Shown piece after piece: positions 52,223 to 63,994 of a stretch of DNA of 64,000 nucleotides. The translations under genes and the position numbers were made by a program. Origin of the DNA: Aphanomyces cochlioides. Taxonomy: Eukaryota; Oomycota; Saprolegniomycetes; Saprolegniales; Verrucalvaceae. The first letter of the stretch is position 1; every line of letters starts with the position of its first letter. The DNA lies in contig JAHQRK010000009.1 in NCBI GenBank assembly GCA_019828595.1, positions 1,984,001 to 2,048,000 on the forward strand. Reading direction: 5' to 3'. The notes under the pieces are model-generated. The model searched no databases, was not told where the DNA came from, and saw only the letters and a program-made list of their open reading frames with translations.

Positions 52223-54111
52223 CTGGCAGTCCAATAGCAAGCTTCCATCGACTCCTATGACGATTTTGCGGAAAGGTAGCCAAAAGTCGCCTCCTATAAC
52301 GATCGTGACACCAGATGGCAACGCAATGAAAATTCCTCGATCTTGTCTGCTGATCTCGAACGCAACGATAGGCCACGGTCAAAAGAATTGGTACATCCTC
52401 TCGTAACAACTGTCACGATTATCAGGATTAGGGGAAGCTACAGTACGTATTGTGATCTCGTGCACTACATTTAATATACAATTAATAGAACAAAGTGAAC
52501 ACTTTAATGCACATGTAGTGTGTTGAGTGAATTGACTGTCAAAATAAATATTCCACACAAAATTTGAGAGTTTTCTTGTCCTGAAATTTCTACTCTAATA
52601 GAATGATGGAATGAATCGCGTCATGACTGAGAGCAAGAGCCCATTGACCATGAACGTTTGTTTCGATGCAATGCTGTAAATGACGATCGGGGCAACAATA
52701 TGGATGACAATCGTCTTCCAAATCGACTTTAGCTCGGTCATGCTGCTGCTTGGAGGTAACAAATTGCCAATGCCCAGAACCGCTGAAGGCAGCGCATAGT
52801 CCATCGATTTAGAACTTTTTGTCCATTGCAATCATTTCACCAAGTGTAAGCAAGTCTCGAGGGAATGATCCTCTGTGTGATCGCAGTATCGACATTTTGC
52901 CTTTTCCAGTCTTAACAACGTGTTGATCCATCGGTCCGTCTAAATTCTTGGAGAGAACTCCTTTAGACTACGATGGTAACGTTACTCGAGAAAGGCCCTA
53001 AATAGCCGGCCTTTCACTTGAGGACTCCATCTTTCCAAAAAATTGTAATGTAATGTAGTGTGAACTTTTACAGTACAATGCACGACGTAACGTGCGTACT
53101 GTAAATACAATACGTCGTGTGTATCGGGCAAACGCTAATCAGGATTGATGCAAATCGCATTGTCTATTTTCAAAAATGACTTAAACCGCAAAGACCGTGA
53201 ATGACATCTTTTTAATCATCTGGTATTGTCATTTTCGACCAAATTTGTGGTATTGACCAAAAAGCGAATACATTTTCAAATCGATTTCATCATACTGAAG
53301 TGGTGTGTGTGGTTTAGGTGGCTGATCGATTCTGATTAGCTGATTAGTTTTTAATTTTTTAATTTTAGCCAATCAGAGAAGCCCAGATCCATTCACTCGC
53401 TTGTCGACATTGGGCAGGAGATTTTCTGGTGGAGATGACGTCATAGTGTCTGGAGTTTCTCCTGGAGACCATGAGCAAGTCCATGCTCGCCTAGCTCACT
53501 TCCATGCAGCATCAAAGATTACTTTCATAATCCAAAATAACCTTCATAATCCTCTATCCGCCAAATTCACTGGCCACATATCAGCTACATAGCCCAACCA
53601 AGTCCACAATCTTCTGCAATCCTACGATCACTTGCCTCTAATGTATTATTTGTTGAGTTGCTTCACTCTAGTGACTGTGGGTTTAAGAGGTTTTCCTAGT
53701 TACGTGTTTTCCAATTCCCTTGCCAAACATAAAGAGAAATCTCTTCTTCAATCCATATTTTAATCAAGCTTGGACATTGCAGCAAGATTTATCAAGATCA
53801 GTAGTATTTGCTATGATCCGACCAGTAAGACTTAGCAGTATTTAAACTATGAGTGAAATTTAATTGGATAAATTTGCTAATATATTCGTTGATTCTGCTA
53901 ATTAAGTTTAAGATTATGTTCAGTATGACTGAAATCCAATTGTAAAGTAATCTGAAATATAATTGGCCGGTTCCAGCAATTCAACAACAATTCTTCAATG
54001 TGACTGAGATTTAATTGGATAAATTGCTTGGGCAGTTTCATCCTAGCCAAAATCTTTTTTTGTTTGGTGGGTGCACACGACATGACTGCACACGGCATGA
54101 CTGATGGCTGC
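52223..54111. other. Gap between the peptide cluster and the second MULE
   Basis: A hairpin with nested arms lies at 53067-53105 (TTTACAGTAC and GCACG arms). A 78-codon minus frame with a hydrophobic stretch (52831-52595) is unidentified. No gene supported. Confidence 0.4.
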
Positions 54112-56224
54112 AGGGAATTGGCATTGTCGCATGGAGTGTTTGGGGGTGGATCATTCGACAACTTTGATTCCTGTCGCGACAGAGTAAAGCTTTTTGCTTT
54201 ACAAACGGGATTTCAAATCCGAGTAGCAACACGATCAACATATAGGCGCTGGACTTGCAAGAATTCAGTCGACTGTACATTTCAAATATCCGCAACAAAG
54301 CGGAAAGACAACATGGCAATGTTAAATGCACATCAACGCTTAATCTTATTCTAGGTTTACATTACAACATGTAATTTAAAGCACAGTCACACTATGCATG
54401 AAATTGTTCTTGACGGAAATGGCTCACTTGCGAAAGTTCAAAAATTTTTAACAGTGGACCCTTCAGCCCATGTTTATGGTTCTGGTGATCTTGGCCGCAT
54501 TGTCAACGACAATGTAAATGCAATTGTCGGAAACACCACTTTATCTCGAAATTTGGTATGAAAACATGAAAAACAAACTTGTATTTAAATCTATGATTGC
54601 GTAGGCTATAAAGACAATTGTTGATTATGCCATGAGTTTGGAAGTGGAGACACCAACAATCTCTGGCAGTTTTGTTAAAACTGTGCTTAAGCTTACATAT
54701 GGTGTGGAAATCTCCTCAACATTCACTGCCTTCGTCAAAAGAGGAGTATTGGAAGCAATTGGTGGTACTATAAGCGCATCATATACCAAGCTTGGTCCAT
54801 ATTTGGACTTGGTTGTGAAGGAAAATCCAGGTATTATATAGCTCGTAGCTTAGTCTAACGTTGTTGAAGGAACGTACAAAATTTTTGAGACGTGGCAAAC
54901 TGGTGATTTTTGCCGATGCCATGTCATTCCTAGGTGTTTTCATGAGACTCAATCATGGGCAAAACCGTTGGTATGTGTAGACGGTTGCCACCTTAAAGGT
55001 GTTTACAACAAGAGCGGTGTGATTTTGGCAGCTACAATGAAAAATGGAAACCATAGAAATTTACTTGCAGCTTTGGCGATCACCCCCAAAGAAGACTATG
55101 ACAATTGGCTGTGGTTCATCGAAAATCTTAAAAAAAGCCACCTGGCTCTTGCCAATAGCATACTCGTAATTTCCGATAGAAGCAAAGGTAAACATCGATT
55201 CTTAGAGCCAGGACAAATACTCATCATTTGCATAAGGACTACAAAAGGCAATTCATGAATGCCTCCCAAATTCTCCACACAGATTTTGTCTCTATCATAT
55301 TACTCTCAATCTTTAGTCTCGCAAAATTCGACTCATAAGGACAGAAATATTTTATAAAACACTGCTTTAGCGACTGAAGAAACCCAATTTGGCTCGTTTA
55401 TGCGTAGGCTGGAACATGAATGTCCTAGAACGCATCAGTACATGATTTCTATTGAAGGGGGTGAATCATTATGGTGCTCATGTGCAAATTTTCGCGTTGG
55501 AACGCCAACATTTGGGACTATAACATCAAATTCGTCTGAAAACAACCACAGTTGGCTTGGATTTGATGCGAGTTCATCAAATCCGATTCGATTGCATTTC
55601 AACTACCTCATGAAGTTGCATACTAAAATGTCAAAGCTCAGAAGTCAGCTCAAAATTCAACCGAGCGATGGCTTAGTTGAGTTTGCCGCCGAGAGAGTTG
55701 AAAAAGTATTCATTCGTCTCGACAGTACACTGTTCGTCTATATATTTTCATTTTCTCAATCACATCGTAGGCGAACAATGTTGGAAATAGCACTCGTTTT
55801 GTCGTTCAGTATGGTGTAGCGACGTCTGAAGCCGCAAGGGTGCATATTGTAGATGTTGCGCAGCAACTTTGCTCTTGTGGAGATTGGCAAGACAAGAAAA
55901 TCCCTAGCTGCCATGCATTAACATGCATAAAAGACCATTGTAAGTACTCTTAACTAATACTAGTATTGTCTCATACTTGTAGCTTATCCGTTATACTACT
56001 TGCTTCCTTCTGAGAGGGCATTCAAAATGAGGGTTCTAGTGCCTCCACCACCTCTCAACCTTAAAAGCGCTGATGACGTGCTTCTACTAACTGGTCTTGA
56101 ACGAGGAGAGAGGTAATATGTGTCTCTCGTTTTGCATGCACTTCTTCTCTAACCATCGAACAGAAAACGCGGCCCACCAAAAAATAAGCGTCAAAAGTCC
56201 AATGGTGAAGTCATCTCGCGTTGA
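54112..56224 (+). CDS. MULE/FAR1-type transposase, about seven exons, largely preserved
   Basis: The exons read in order. A FAR1-like N-terminal DNA-binding domain comes first (54112-54330; FALQTGFQIRVATRSTYRRWTC and CTFQIS), then VHHM-like and helical parts from 54395. A 48-bp intron is at 54557-54604 (GTATGA...CGTAG), and a further one starts at 54832 (GTATTA). The MULE core is at 54870-55190: PLVCVDGCHLKGVYNKSG, with DYDNWLWFIENL. The later exon from about 55373 has WCSCANFRVGTPTFG and ITSNSSENNHSWL. The SWIM zinc finger is at about 55850-55935 (CSCGDW...IPSCHAL). The last exon (KRGPPKNKRQ) ends TGA at 56222-56224. The exon joins around 55190-55370 are unclear and may hide a small deletion. 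Unlike the nested copy at 9.3-11.4 kb, the catalytic domain has no stop. Confidence 0.7.
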
Positions 56225-57475
56225 GGCAAGATGCTCAACAGCTCAGGACGAAGAAGCATTTCATTGCTCTCAATACCCACCATATGTCGGGTAGTCTTAT
56301 TTGAAGTAATGCAATGGGTGAATGGTCTTATCTGTAGAAATAGTTCTGCGTTTTCAAGCAATGCCATCGTACAGTTTTCTTTAAATACTCCAATTGATGC
56401 ATCTATTTTCGAGTTCAAACATTTTCTCGTCCAATACTTCCAATATTTGAGTACGTCCAACAATTTTCTTGTTCTTCACCTTTGCTTCGGTTACTGGGAT
56501 GTCCTGTGCCAATGATAGTATTGCCATCGCTGTAGAACGATGCTAACACTGACGCATTGGCATGCAAAGGGTGTGTCTGACCACTCAGCCACATTTCATA
56601 ATGTCTTCAAGGTTGAAGTTGCGTCGTAAAGTATTTTCTCTAAGCCATAGTACTGTACATCGAGTGTGGTTCTATACCTTTTCCCGATCAAAGTGATAAT
56701 TTTTCAGATCAACCTTGACTGGATAAAAAATAAAATTTGACACAAGGAAATTTCGTATCAAAATGATTTTCGTTCCGATCAAAATGATCATTGTGCCATG
56801 CCCAGTGAAGAAAGATGCTCACACTGGAGCCATCCGCACGCTCAAGTATGCATCCACCCTTGTCTCACACACTACAAATGCTACTTACTGACTCTGTCGG
56901 TTATATGTTAAGGGATAACATCAACTGGTCCTTTGATCGTAGTGAAAGGCCCGGCCACTCCTTCCTGACACACCACGCGTTTGGACACAGTCATAAACAT
57001 CACTTTGATTGGAATGTAATGTAAAGCTTCAATTTATGACAAATCTAACCGATGCGCCACCATTGAAATCGCATACCTCATCTTCAAGACGTGTGTTTGG
57101 ATTCTGAAAATTGTGGCGCAACGACAGGACACAACTCTATAAACTGCTCCATGTTTTATACTGTTTTGAAGAATATTGGTTTGTACAGAAGGCTTTATCT
57201 CCTTGAAGATGAGCGCTTCAATTTAAGACAAAGGGATCACACTTCGAAAATGTATGAGAACATGCATATCTTTCGGAAAAAGAAAACATTCATTATGAGG
57301 AAAAATGTATTAATTTTAATAAGGTATTGATGTTAGCAGTATCCGAAAAATATCTCCAGATGAAATCACAAGTCAATTTGAAAGCAAGTCGCAAGGTGTC
57401 GAGAGAGCAAGACAAGAAGTTAAATCGCAAGCCAGGTAAGCTATCAAAGAACGACTGGGTTAACATACTCTATCT
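56225..57475. other. Gap; nothing recognised
   Basis: Short frames (for example 57091-57330) lack motifs. Probably includes the right arm of the second MULE. Confidence 0.35.
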
Positions 57476-58632
57476 ACAGTGGTGGAAGTTTGGATAGGAC
57501 ATCGACGGATTTCGTTTGTTCGGTTTGACTATGCCTTCCAATCAGCATTGCGTTCCTCGTACGATCTACTTATGATTGGCGGGATTTATTAGAAAAGTGC
57601 ACTGTTGTTTTGGTGCAATATGCGGTAATGTTAGTGTTTAGGCCTGGAAGTTGAGATAGGACACCTGACAAAAAATCGTCATTTCTCAATTTCTTCTCAC
57701 TTTGAAGCGCTCACGCCTCGCCTACACTATCTCAACAGCACCGCCAATCTCCTCCAAGAGCATCATGAGAAGACGAGAACAACTCAATGAGTTTGAGAGG
57801 GGCCAAATCACTGTTTGGCAAAGCATAAAAAAATCCGAACGAACTTGGTCGATCGCGCAATGCTATTGCACGATACATTAAGTCTCCATCGACTTATGGC
57901 GCAAACCACAAGGGCCAAACGGCCACTAAACTGACCGATTATGACCGTCGACACATTTTTCGCGATGCTTCCAATCTCGGTTCCTCGTCATCTCAAATCG
58001 TTACCGATCTAAAATTGACCGTGACACCTCGTTGGGCATGATCCCTGCTAAGTTCGAACGAACTATTCAAGTACGTCAAGCGCAAGTCGAAGCCAAAGCT
58101 CACACAAGATCACAAATTGGCGCGCATGTTGCATGCCAATGTATGCTTGGAAAATCCTCCTGATTGGTCGTCAATTATCTGGTCCCATGAGAAGAAGTTC
58201 AATCTGGATGGTCCAGATGGGCTACGCTATTATTGGCATGATTTGCGAAAGGCTCCTGAAACTTCATTCTCTCGAAGCTTTGGAGGAAAGAGCGTGATGA
58301 TTTCGGCTTGTTTTTCAAGCCAAGGCTCGAGTGAAATTGCCTTCTTAGAAGGCACGCAAAATTCCAACAAGTACATTTGGACACTGCAAGATTATTTGTT
58401 TCCATTTGTGCACACCGTCTATGGTGAAGATTTCACTTTTATGCACGACAACGCTGCAACTCACACCTCCAAGGACACAAAGGAATTTCTTGCTCAGAAT
58501 AATGTTAATATATTTGTGCATCCTGCGTTGTCCCCTGATCTCAATCCAATTGAGAACCTTTGGGGACAACTTGTTCGAGCTGTCTATGCTAGAAGTAATC
58601 TGAACAAAAACGGGCTTGCAGAGGAACTGTAG
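57476..58632 (+). mobile_element. Tc1-type transposon remnant, right end missing
   Basis: TACAGTGGTGGAAGTTTGG at 57476 looks like a Tc1 terminal repeat. A direct second copy of the GGAAGTT..GATAGGACA segment lies at about 57645. No inverted partner was found before the copia element, so the right end is lost. Confidence 0.5.
57765..58632 (+). pseudogene. Tc1-type DD34E transposase, broken and with first catalytic Asp changed
   Basis: The N-terminal part (MRRREQLNEFERGQ) is frame-shifted soon after the start, and the helix-turn-helix region is spread over frames to about 58040. The nuclease core is open from about 58117 (172 codons). It reads [14 protein letters not shown] where the family has W-S-D-E-K-K-F, so the first catalytic Asp is His. 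The second Asp is in FMHDNAATHTS and the Glu is in PDLNPIENLWG, with 34 residues between them (DD34E). Same subfamily as the relic at 25.2-26.1 kb. Confidence 0.8.
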
Positions 58633-59183
58633 TTGTCGTAGAAGGCGCTAAAAGCAACACAACAATTTAGTAGCAAACGCCCCAAAAAGGAAGTGGAAAC
58701 CCAGCTCCAGCTGAACCCAAAAGGTCTCGCTAGCTAACTGCCATAAGGCCGTTAGTGCTGATATAACCACTCCCTGTCCAATAGATTAGACACTCTTACA
58801 AAATACTGCAAACACATAGGCTCCGTGTGCTGGCTTTGTCCCAGATATCGCAGTGTCTCTGTTGGCTCACACTTCCCAAATGTCCCTCCTTGGCCACACC
58901 ATGTGCAGCTCCGACAAGTCCAAGTTGTGAGCCGCCTGAGCACCAAATATCAGCATGACAATCACAGCCCAACGCATGCACCATAGTAGATAGCTGTGGA
59001 TTACTTTGTAGAGTTTCAAATACCTCATACCTTCCCTTCATCCACAGACTGTCTAACTCAATGGCCAAACACACTTGCACACTTCGTGGGCCTTGTTGCA
59101 TTCCATGAGATCTTGAAACTGCTTCGCAGACTCTATAGAGCCATTGCAGATCATCTTCTCAATGTCTCGCATTCCAATTTGTT
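58633..59183. other. Probable 3' end and LTR of the copia element
   Basis: The minus strand continues the copia frame after a frame change (QIGMRDIEKMICNGSIES) and then contains TGTCTAATCTATTGG at about 58792, which could be the LTR start. The second LTR is outside the window, so the boundaries cannot be fixed. Confidence 0.4.
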
Positions 59184-62100
59184 TTACCAAATCTTGGAAT
59201 CGTTCTTTGGACAAGGCTTTTGTATTACGTCAGCCAAATTTCTTTCGGACGGAACAACAAAGGTCCGCAAACCATATCTCTCAACACATTCTCTGACAAA
59301 TAGATGTCGCACTTCAATGTGCTTCGACCGTTTGTGTTTTCCTGGATGGTTGCAAAGCCTTTCCGCTCCATGATTATCCATAATTAATGAGGATGGTGAG
59401 CTCGCTAAGTAGCATTCCTCCAATAATTGTTCAAGCCAACGGATATCTCGAGCTGCCGTGCTCGCTGCAACAGTCTCTGCATGGCAAGTGCTTGTTGCAA
59501 TGATGTCCTGCTTTTCAGACTTCGAGGAAATTGTACAGCCGTTAATCCTGGTAACATATCCAGTAATTGACTTGCGATCATATTCATTGTTCGCCCAGTC
59601 GCTATCGACCCAGGTCTCAATACAGATGCCATTGTACTTCTGGGCTTCTCGAATATCAAAAACTAGACCATGATCAATAGTTCCAACCAAGTATTTCAAC
59701 ACACGCATGGCCATTTTCCAATGAGCAGCATTGTAATTACTCAAATGTGTGGACAGAACTCGAACAGCATTAACTAAATCAAATCTTGATCCAGTGGTCA
59801 GATATTGTAAACAACCAACGAGGCTTCTGTAGGGATAAGCTCGTTTAATGAGATCGTCTTGGTCACCAGTACAGAGTGGCACCTTCCCTAATGCCTGTGG
59901 AGTTGAGGCAGGACTCATATTCATGTTCCCGAACTTATTGACAATCGCAGTGATAAATGTCCTTTGTGAGAATTTCAACAACTTGCCAGGTTCATAGTCG
60001 ATTTCAATTCCCAACAGGTATCGTAAGTCACCCAGATTTGTGACTTTAAATTCACTAGTCAGCTTTCTTTCCACATCGTCAGCCTCTTTCTCTTCTCCAA
60101 GTAGAAGTAAATCGTCCACATAGATTGTGAGGAAAATTACATCATGCTCTCCATTTTCCTCCACCAATTTTACGTACAATCCATAGTCTTTGGCACATCT
60201 TTCAAATCCAATCGACAATAAATGTTGGTGCAGCATCGAATTCCATTCTTGAGGAGCTTGGTGCAGGCCGTATAGACTCTTTTTCAATAGGCACACCTTG
60301 TCCTCCATTCCTTCGACGACCCCTCCTTGAGGTTGTTCCATGTAAATATTGTACTCAGCAATATCCGCATTGAGAAACGCCGTGACGAAATCATATTGTC
60401 GAAGTTTCCACTCACGTATGGCCGCATAGCACAACACAGTCCGTAAAGTTTCAAATCGAACGACTGGGGCGAAGGTTTCATCAAAGTCTAACCCTTCCAC
60501 TTCTTCATATCCCTTAATGACAAGTCGTGCTTTGTATCTTAGATTGCCTTCTCGATCATGTTTAATCTTGTACACCCATCGGTTGTCAATGACTTTTCGG
60601 TCTGCTGGTCGATCAACAAGAACCCATGTTTCGTTTTCCATCAACGAATCATATTCAGCATCCATCGCATGGTTCCATTTGTCAATCTCATTCTCTGGAG
60701 ATTTCATCATATCGTCATATGACTTGGGGGTCATATCTTCCAATCCATTAAAATCCTCCATCATCAGGAAGCAATGGAAGTCTTGAAATCTACCTGGCAA
60801 CTGTCTAGTGCGTTTCGGTCTTCCGTCTTTGCCTTCATTTTCTATTCGTTGCCATTTCTTTCTTTCTTCGTCAATATCTTTTTCGTGATCATCAAGCGAT
60901 TTGTCCTTACGCTTTTTGTTTCTCACGCCATGATTGTCGTTTTCATCAGGAGTCGCACTAGATCCAGCTTCCTCAAATTCATCATCAACATCTCTCGTAA
61001 TGCCGCTGCCAAGTGTATTCTGTTCCTCATTTTCTGTTTCATCACTGGCAATAATGTTTCCATCATCGATCGATGCGTTGTGCTCTACATCCACCATAGA
61101 CTGTGGAAGTTCTGGAATATCCAATACAGGTAGAGTCACAAAAGGAATTTCAGCTGGAAGCTCATCTGTTACTTCTCGACTTGCTATCCCAATAAGTTGC
61201 TGAACGTACGAGGTCTCAATTGTAGTGTCTTCATAAAATTTGACATTGTTGTATCTGGACAAACAACATTTTCCAGTCTCGACACTAAGCATGCGGTAGC
61301 CCCGACTCGGTCCATCATATCCCATCATAAGGCATGGCCTTGACCGGTGTGATAATTTCCCTTTTCGGTACTTTTTATCCACAAACATTATCCCAACACA
61401 GCCAAAGGGTCGCAGATGTTTATCATTGGGCACTTCGCCGTAGAGAGCTTCGAATGGTGTAAGCCCATCAAGAGCTTTTGTCGCAGTCCTATTTTCAGTA
61501 TACACCACATACTCAATTGCTTCTCCCCACAATTCCTCTGGCATACCAGACGCTGTCAATACAGCTCGTGTTTTATCCAGTAGCACAAGATTCGTTTTCT
61601 CAATCAACGAGATCTCTTGCGGAGAATATGGATGTGTCCACTGCTGCTTGATTCGCTTTCGTTTTAAAACGGTGGCCAATTGATCATTTCGGAACATTTT
61701 ATCATCGTCAGACGAGATGACCTTAATGCCTGGTCCAAACTCATGCTCAATGTTATCGATCAATTTAAGCAATGCAGACGTCGCTTGCTTCTTCCTTTCA
61801 AGCAGTACAATCCATTTAAATCTCAAGCCTTCATCAATAGCCGCAAGATAAGCTGTTTTCAACGATGGTGTAATAGGGCCATTCAAGAAACCAATATCCA
61901 CGATAATCTTGTGTAGTGGTTCCGTAGTTCTAGAAGGATTTGTATTCCTGAACGACATCTTTTTCATCTTTGCAGCCACGCAGGACATGCATCCACGATC
62001 ATCGTCCAAGTCTACCTTTCGTAATTCCATTCCTTTAACACGGCCTTCGCGAAACATATTTTTCACGACATTCATATTGGCATGAGCAAGACGGTTGTGC

Positions 62101-62663
62101 CATTTCCGCAGCAAGCTCTTGTTTTCGGCAACAGACGCAGTGGTATAAAGTGTCTGTGCACTATTCATATTCACCACTCTGGCAACGTGACGATGCATTC
62201 CGTTCTTCAGCCAAAAATCCAGTTTTATTTCATCACTAACAAGGCTGCAGCATCGGTTGTCTGGAGTGTACTGAGCCATCATTCCAAACCCCTCTCTCAT
62301 CATAGACTGACTGATTAAGTTGACTTTTGCTTCACTGTCAAAATTGCAGACTAGTTGAACTTGGCGATACTCATGTTCCAATTCATCAAAGAATGCTAAG
62401 GTTGCCACCCCACATCGCTGAGTACACGTCTTTCCATCAAACCATTTTACACTCGTTTCGTCATTAGAAAAGTCGGTAAAGGATGGTAAGTGATTGCAAA
62501 TGTTAACGTGGCTGGCGTTATCCAGGATGAACTCAATTTGTTCTCCTTGTTCGTCAAGATCTTTGGTAAATAGTACGTCACCAACGTAGTTCACATCATC
62601 CGTGGATCTCTTGTTGATGTTTATTTGCCAAGGAGTAGATTTTCCCTTTAGGATTGGCTTCAA
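59184..62663 (-). CDS. pol: copia Pol: protease, integrase, reverse transcriptase, RNase H (1159 aa)
   Basis: A single long open frame. The protease-like active site is FILDNAS (D48). The GAG-pre-integrase zinc domain is at about 188-235 (HNRLAHAN and CMSCVAAK). The integrase core has D in IIVDIGF (256), D in SSDDDKMF (319-321) and E in SLIEKTN (355). An acidic linker follows (500-600). Reverse transcriptase spans about 694-930 with the hallmark NRWVYKIKHDREG, FAPVVRFETLR and the intact catalytic YVDDLLLLG (848-856). RNase H is near the C-terminus (WVDSDWAN, DNHGAERL, KHIEVRHLFVRE). All reverse transcriptase and integrase catalytic residues are present, unlike in the gypsy copy. It is offset by one frame from gag. 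A late frameshift seems to remove the last ~40 residues. Confidence 0.9.
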   Translation of the reverse strand: MKPILKGKSTPWQININKRSTDDVNYVGDVLFTKDLDEQGEQIEFILDNASHVNICNHLPSFTDFSNDETSVKWFDGKTCTQRCGVATLAFFDELEHEYRQVQLVCNFDSEAKVNLISQSMMREGFGMMAQYTPDNRCCSLVSDEIKLDFWLKNGMHRHVARVVNMNSAQTLYTTASVAENKSLLRKWHNRLAHANMNVVKNMFREGRVKGMELRKVDLDDDRGCMSCVAAKMKKMSFRNTNPSRTTEPLHKIIVDIGFLNGPITPSLKTAYLAAIDEGLRFKWIVLLERKKQATSALLKLIDNIEHEFGPGIKVISSDDDKMFRNDQLATVLKRKRIKQQWTHPYSPQEISLIEKTNLVLLDKTRAVLTASGMPEELWGEAIEYVVYTENRTATKALDGLTPFEALYGEVPNDKHLRPFGCVGIMFVDKKYRKGKLSHRSRPCLMMGYDGPSRGYRMLSVETGKCCLSRYNNVKFYEDTTIETSYVQQLIGIASREVTDELPAEIPFVTLPVLDIPELPQSMVDVEHNASIDDGNIIASDETENEEQNTLGSGITRDVDDEFEEAGSSATPDENDNHGVRNKKRKDKSLDDHEKDIDEERKKWQRIENEGKDGRPKRTRQLPGRFQDFHCFLMMEDFNGLEDMTPKSYDDMMKSPENEIDKWNHAMDAEYDSLMENETWVLVDRPADRKVIDNRWVYKIKHDREGNLRYKARLVIKGYEEVEGLDFDETFAPVVRFETLRTVLCYAAIREWKLRQYDFVTAFLNADIAEYNIYMEQPQGGVVEGMEDKVCLLKKSLYGLHQAPQEWNSMLHQHLLSIGFERCAKDYGLYVKLVEENGEHDVIFLTIYVDDLLLLGEEKEADDVERKLTSEFKVTNLGDLRYLLGIEIDYEPGKLLKFSQRTFITAIVNKFGNMNMSPASTPQALGKVPLCTGDQDDLIKRAYPYRSLVGCLQYLTTGSRFDLVNAVRVLSTHLSNYNAAHWKMAMRVLKYLVGTIDHGLVFDIREAQKYNGICIETWVDSDWANNEYDRKSITGYVTRINGCTISSKSEKQDIIATSTCHAETVAASTAARDIRWLEQLLEECYLASSPSSLIMDNHGAERLCNHPGKHKRSKHIEVRHLFVRECVERYGLRTFVVPSERNLADVIQKPCPKNDSKIW

Positions 62664-62692
62664 GCTTACTTTCTTGTTCTGCCTCTCCCCTT

Positions 62693-63994
62693 GAATTTTA
62701 CTTTTCGTTTATTTCCAACTTTAGCTCCCGATGTAACATTCACACTTGACTGTGATTCACCTCCACCGGATGGACAGTACCTCTGGACATGGCCAAATTC
62801 CCCACAGTTGTAGCATTTAACTCGGGATATGTCTTTCTTCTTTCGAAAAAATGGTTACTTAGTAGATTGTGGACGTTCTTTACCAGATCGAAAATGACCA
62901 AAAGATTTCTGCTTCATTCTTTTAGTAAAGTGCACTTGTTCTTGCATATCATCTGGATCCCACGTCTCTCGTTTATCTTCATACTCTGACTGAAGTGTTG
63001 CTGTAATATCAATCAAAGGCATGTGCTCCAATGCATCTCCAGGAAAGTGTGACGATAAGTTGAGGTACTTTCGAGTATTTCGTAGTAAAATTTCCCTTTC
63101 CTCTCCTTCAGGCAAGGGCCTCCCCATACTTGCAAGATCGTGTTTCTTCTTCGCAAAGTTGATTAAGTATTGATGATATTCAATCAATCGCGCTTTACAA
63201 TCGAGTTTGTTTATGAAAGGTCGAGTCGCATACTGACGTTTCAACCATTTGAACTTGTCTGCAACAGTAGCAAGATCACACACTGCTACCTTGTTGCTTT
63301 TATCCAGCGAAGTAACGAGTAATTCATTTGCCATAGCTTCTCGTTTCATAAATTCGGTAAATTTTCGAGGCGTTTTTACTCTGTCAGGGGCCATTTGATT
63401 CCCACAAAGAACATCCCAAACGCCTTGCCTCTGAGCAACAGCACGAATATCTTCACGATATGTTGTCCAGTCCACTCCATCGAACGGCATAATCTTGAAA
63501 GGATTCGTAAATGAATTCCTTTTTAAACCAGATGTTTCATACTCATCAGTCTCTTCTGGGCTTCCATCAGCGCCACATGAAGCATTATCGATATCACTCT
63601 CACTGTCTGAACTGGAAATGGATTCATTCTCCATCGAGCTGCTTGAGTTATACTCGCCAATTGAGAAATCACTGTCATCAGGGTCACTATCATAATTGCC
63701 ATCGTCGTGATCGCTGGGTGGTCCACCGCCATTAAGGCGCTTTGATCTTCTCGGTGGCAGTTGACTTTCAAGTCTTTCAATAGGTCTAGCAGGCGGTTTC
63801 TCCTCTATGTCACTGTCATCGTCACCATGGGAGGAATTTCCTCCAGGTGATTTCTGAAGTTTCGATTGCGTTAAACGGTCTTGAAGGAGTTTTCTAAGAC
63901 CAGCAACATTGAGTCCTGCACCTCTCATAATCTCGCAGACTTCTGAGCTTTCTTGTTCACTCATTTGTCTAGCCGTATCATCTTCCATACCCAT
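62693..63994 (-). pseudogene. gag: copia Gag with zinc knuckle, one internal stop
   Basis: The ATG at 63994 opens a frame with an acidic, serine-rich N-terminus and a capsid-like gag region (about residues 165-340; MPFDGVDWTTYREDIRAVA, LATVADKFKWLKRQYATRPF). It stops at TAA (62855-62857). The same frame resumes with the CCHC knuckle CYNCGEFGHVQRYCP (about 62773-62814) and a basic tail, then ends at TAA, with pol continuing one base earlier in frame. The first TAA would remove RNA binding. Confidence 0.75.

Larger units (their letters stand above)
59184..63994 (-). mobile_element. Ty1/copia retrotransposon, 5' LTR beyond the window
   Basis: Leftward gag (63994-62693) followed by a pol of 1159 codons (62663-59184) in the copia order: protease, integrase, reverse transcriptase, RNase H. 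Confidence 0.85.

Noticed and set aside
58796..59101. 101-codon minus frame next to copia as a small gene
   Set aside because: It overlaps the likely copia 3' end and LTR and shows no independent motif.
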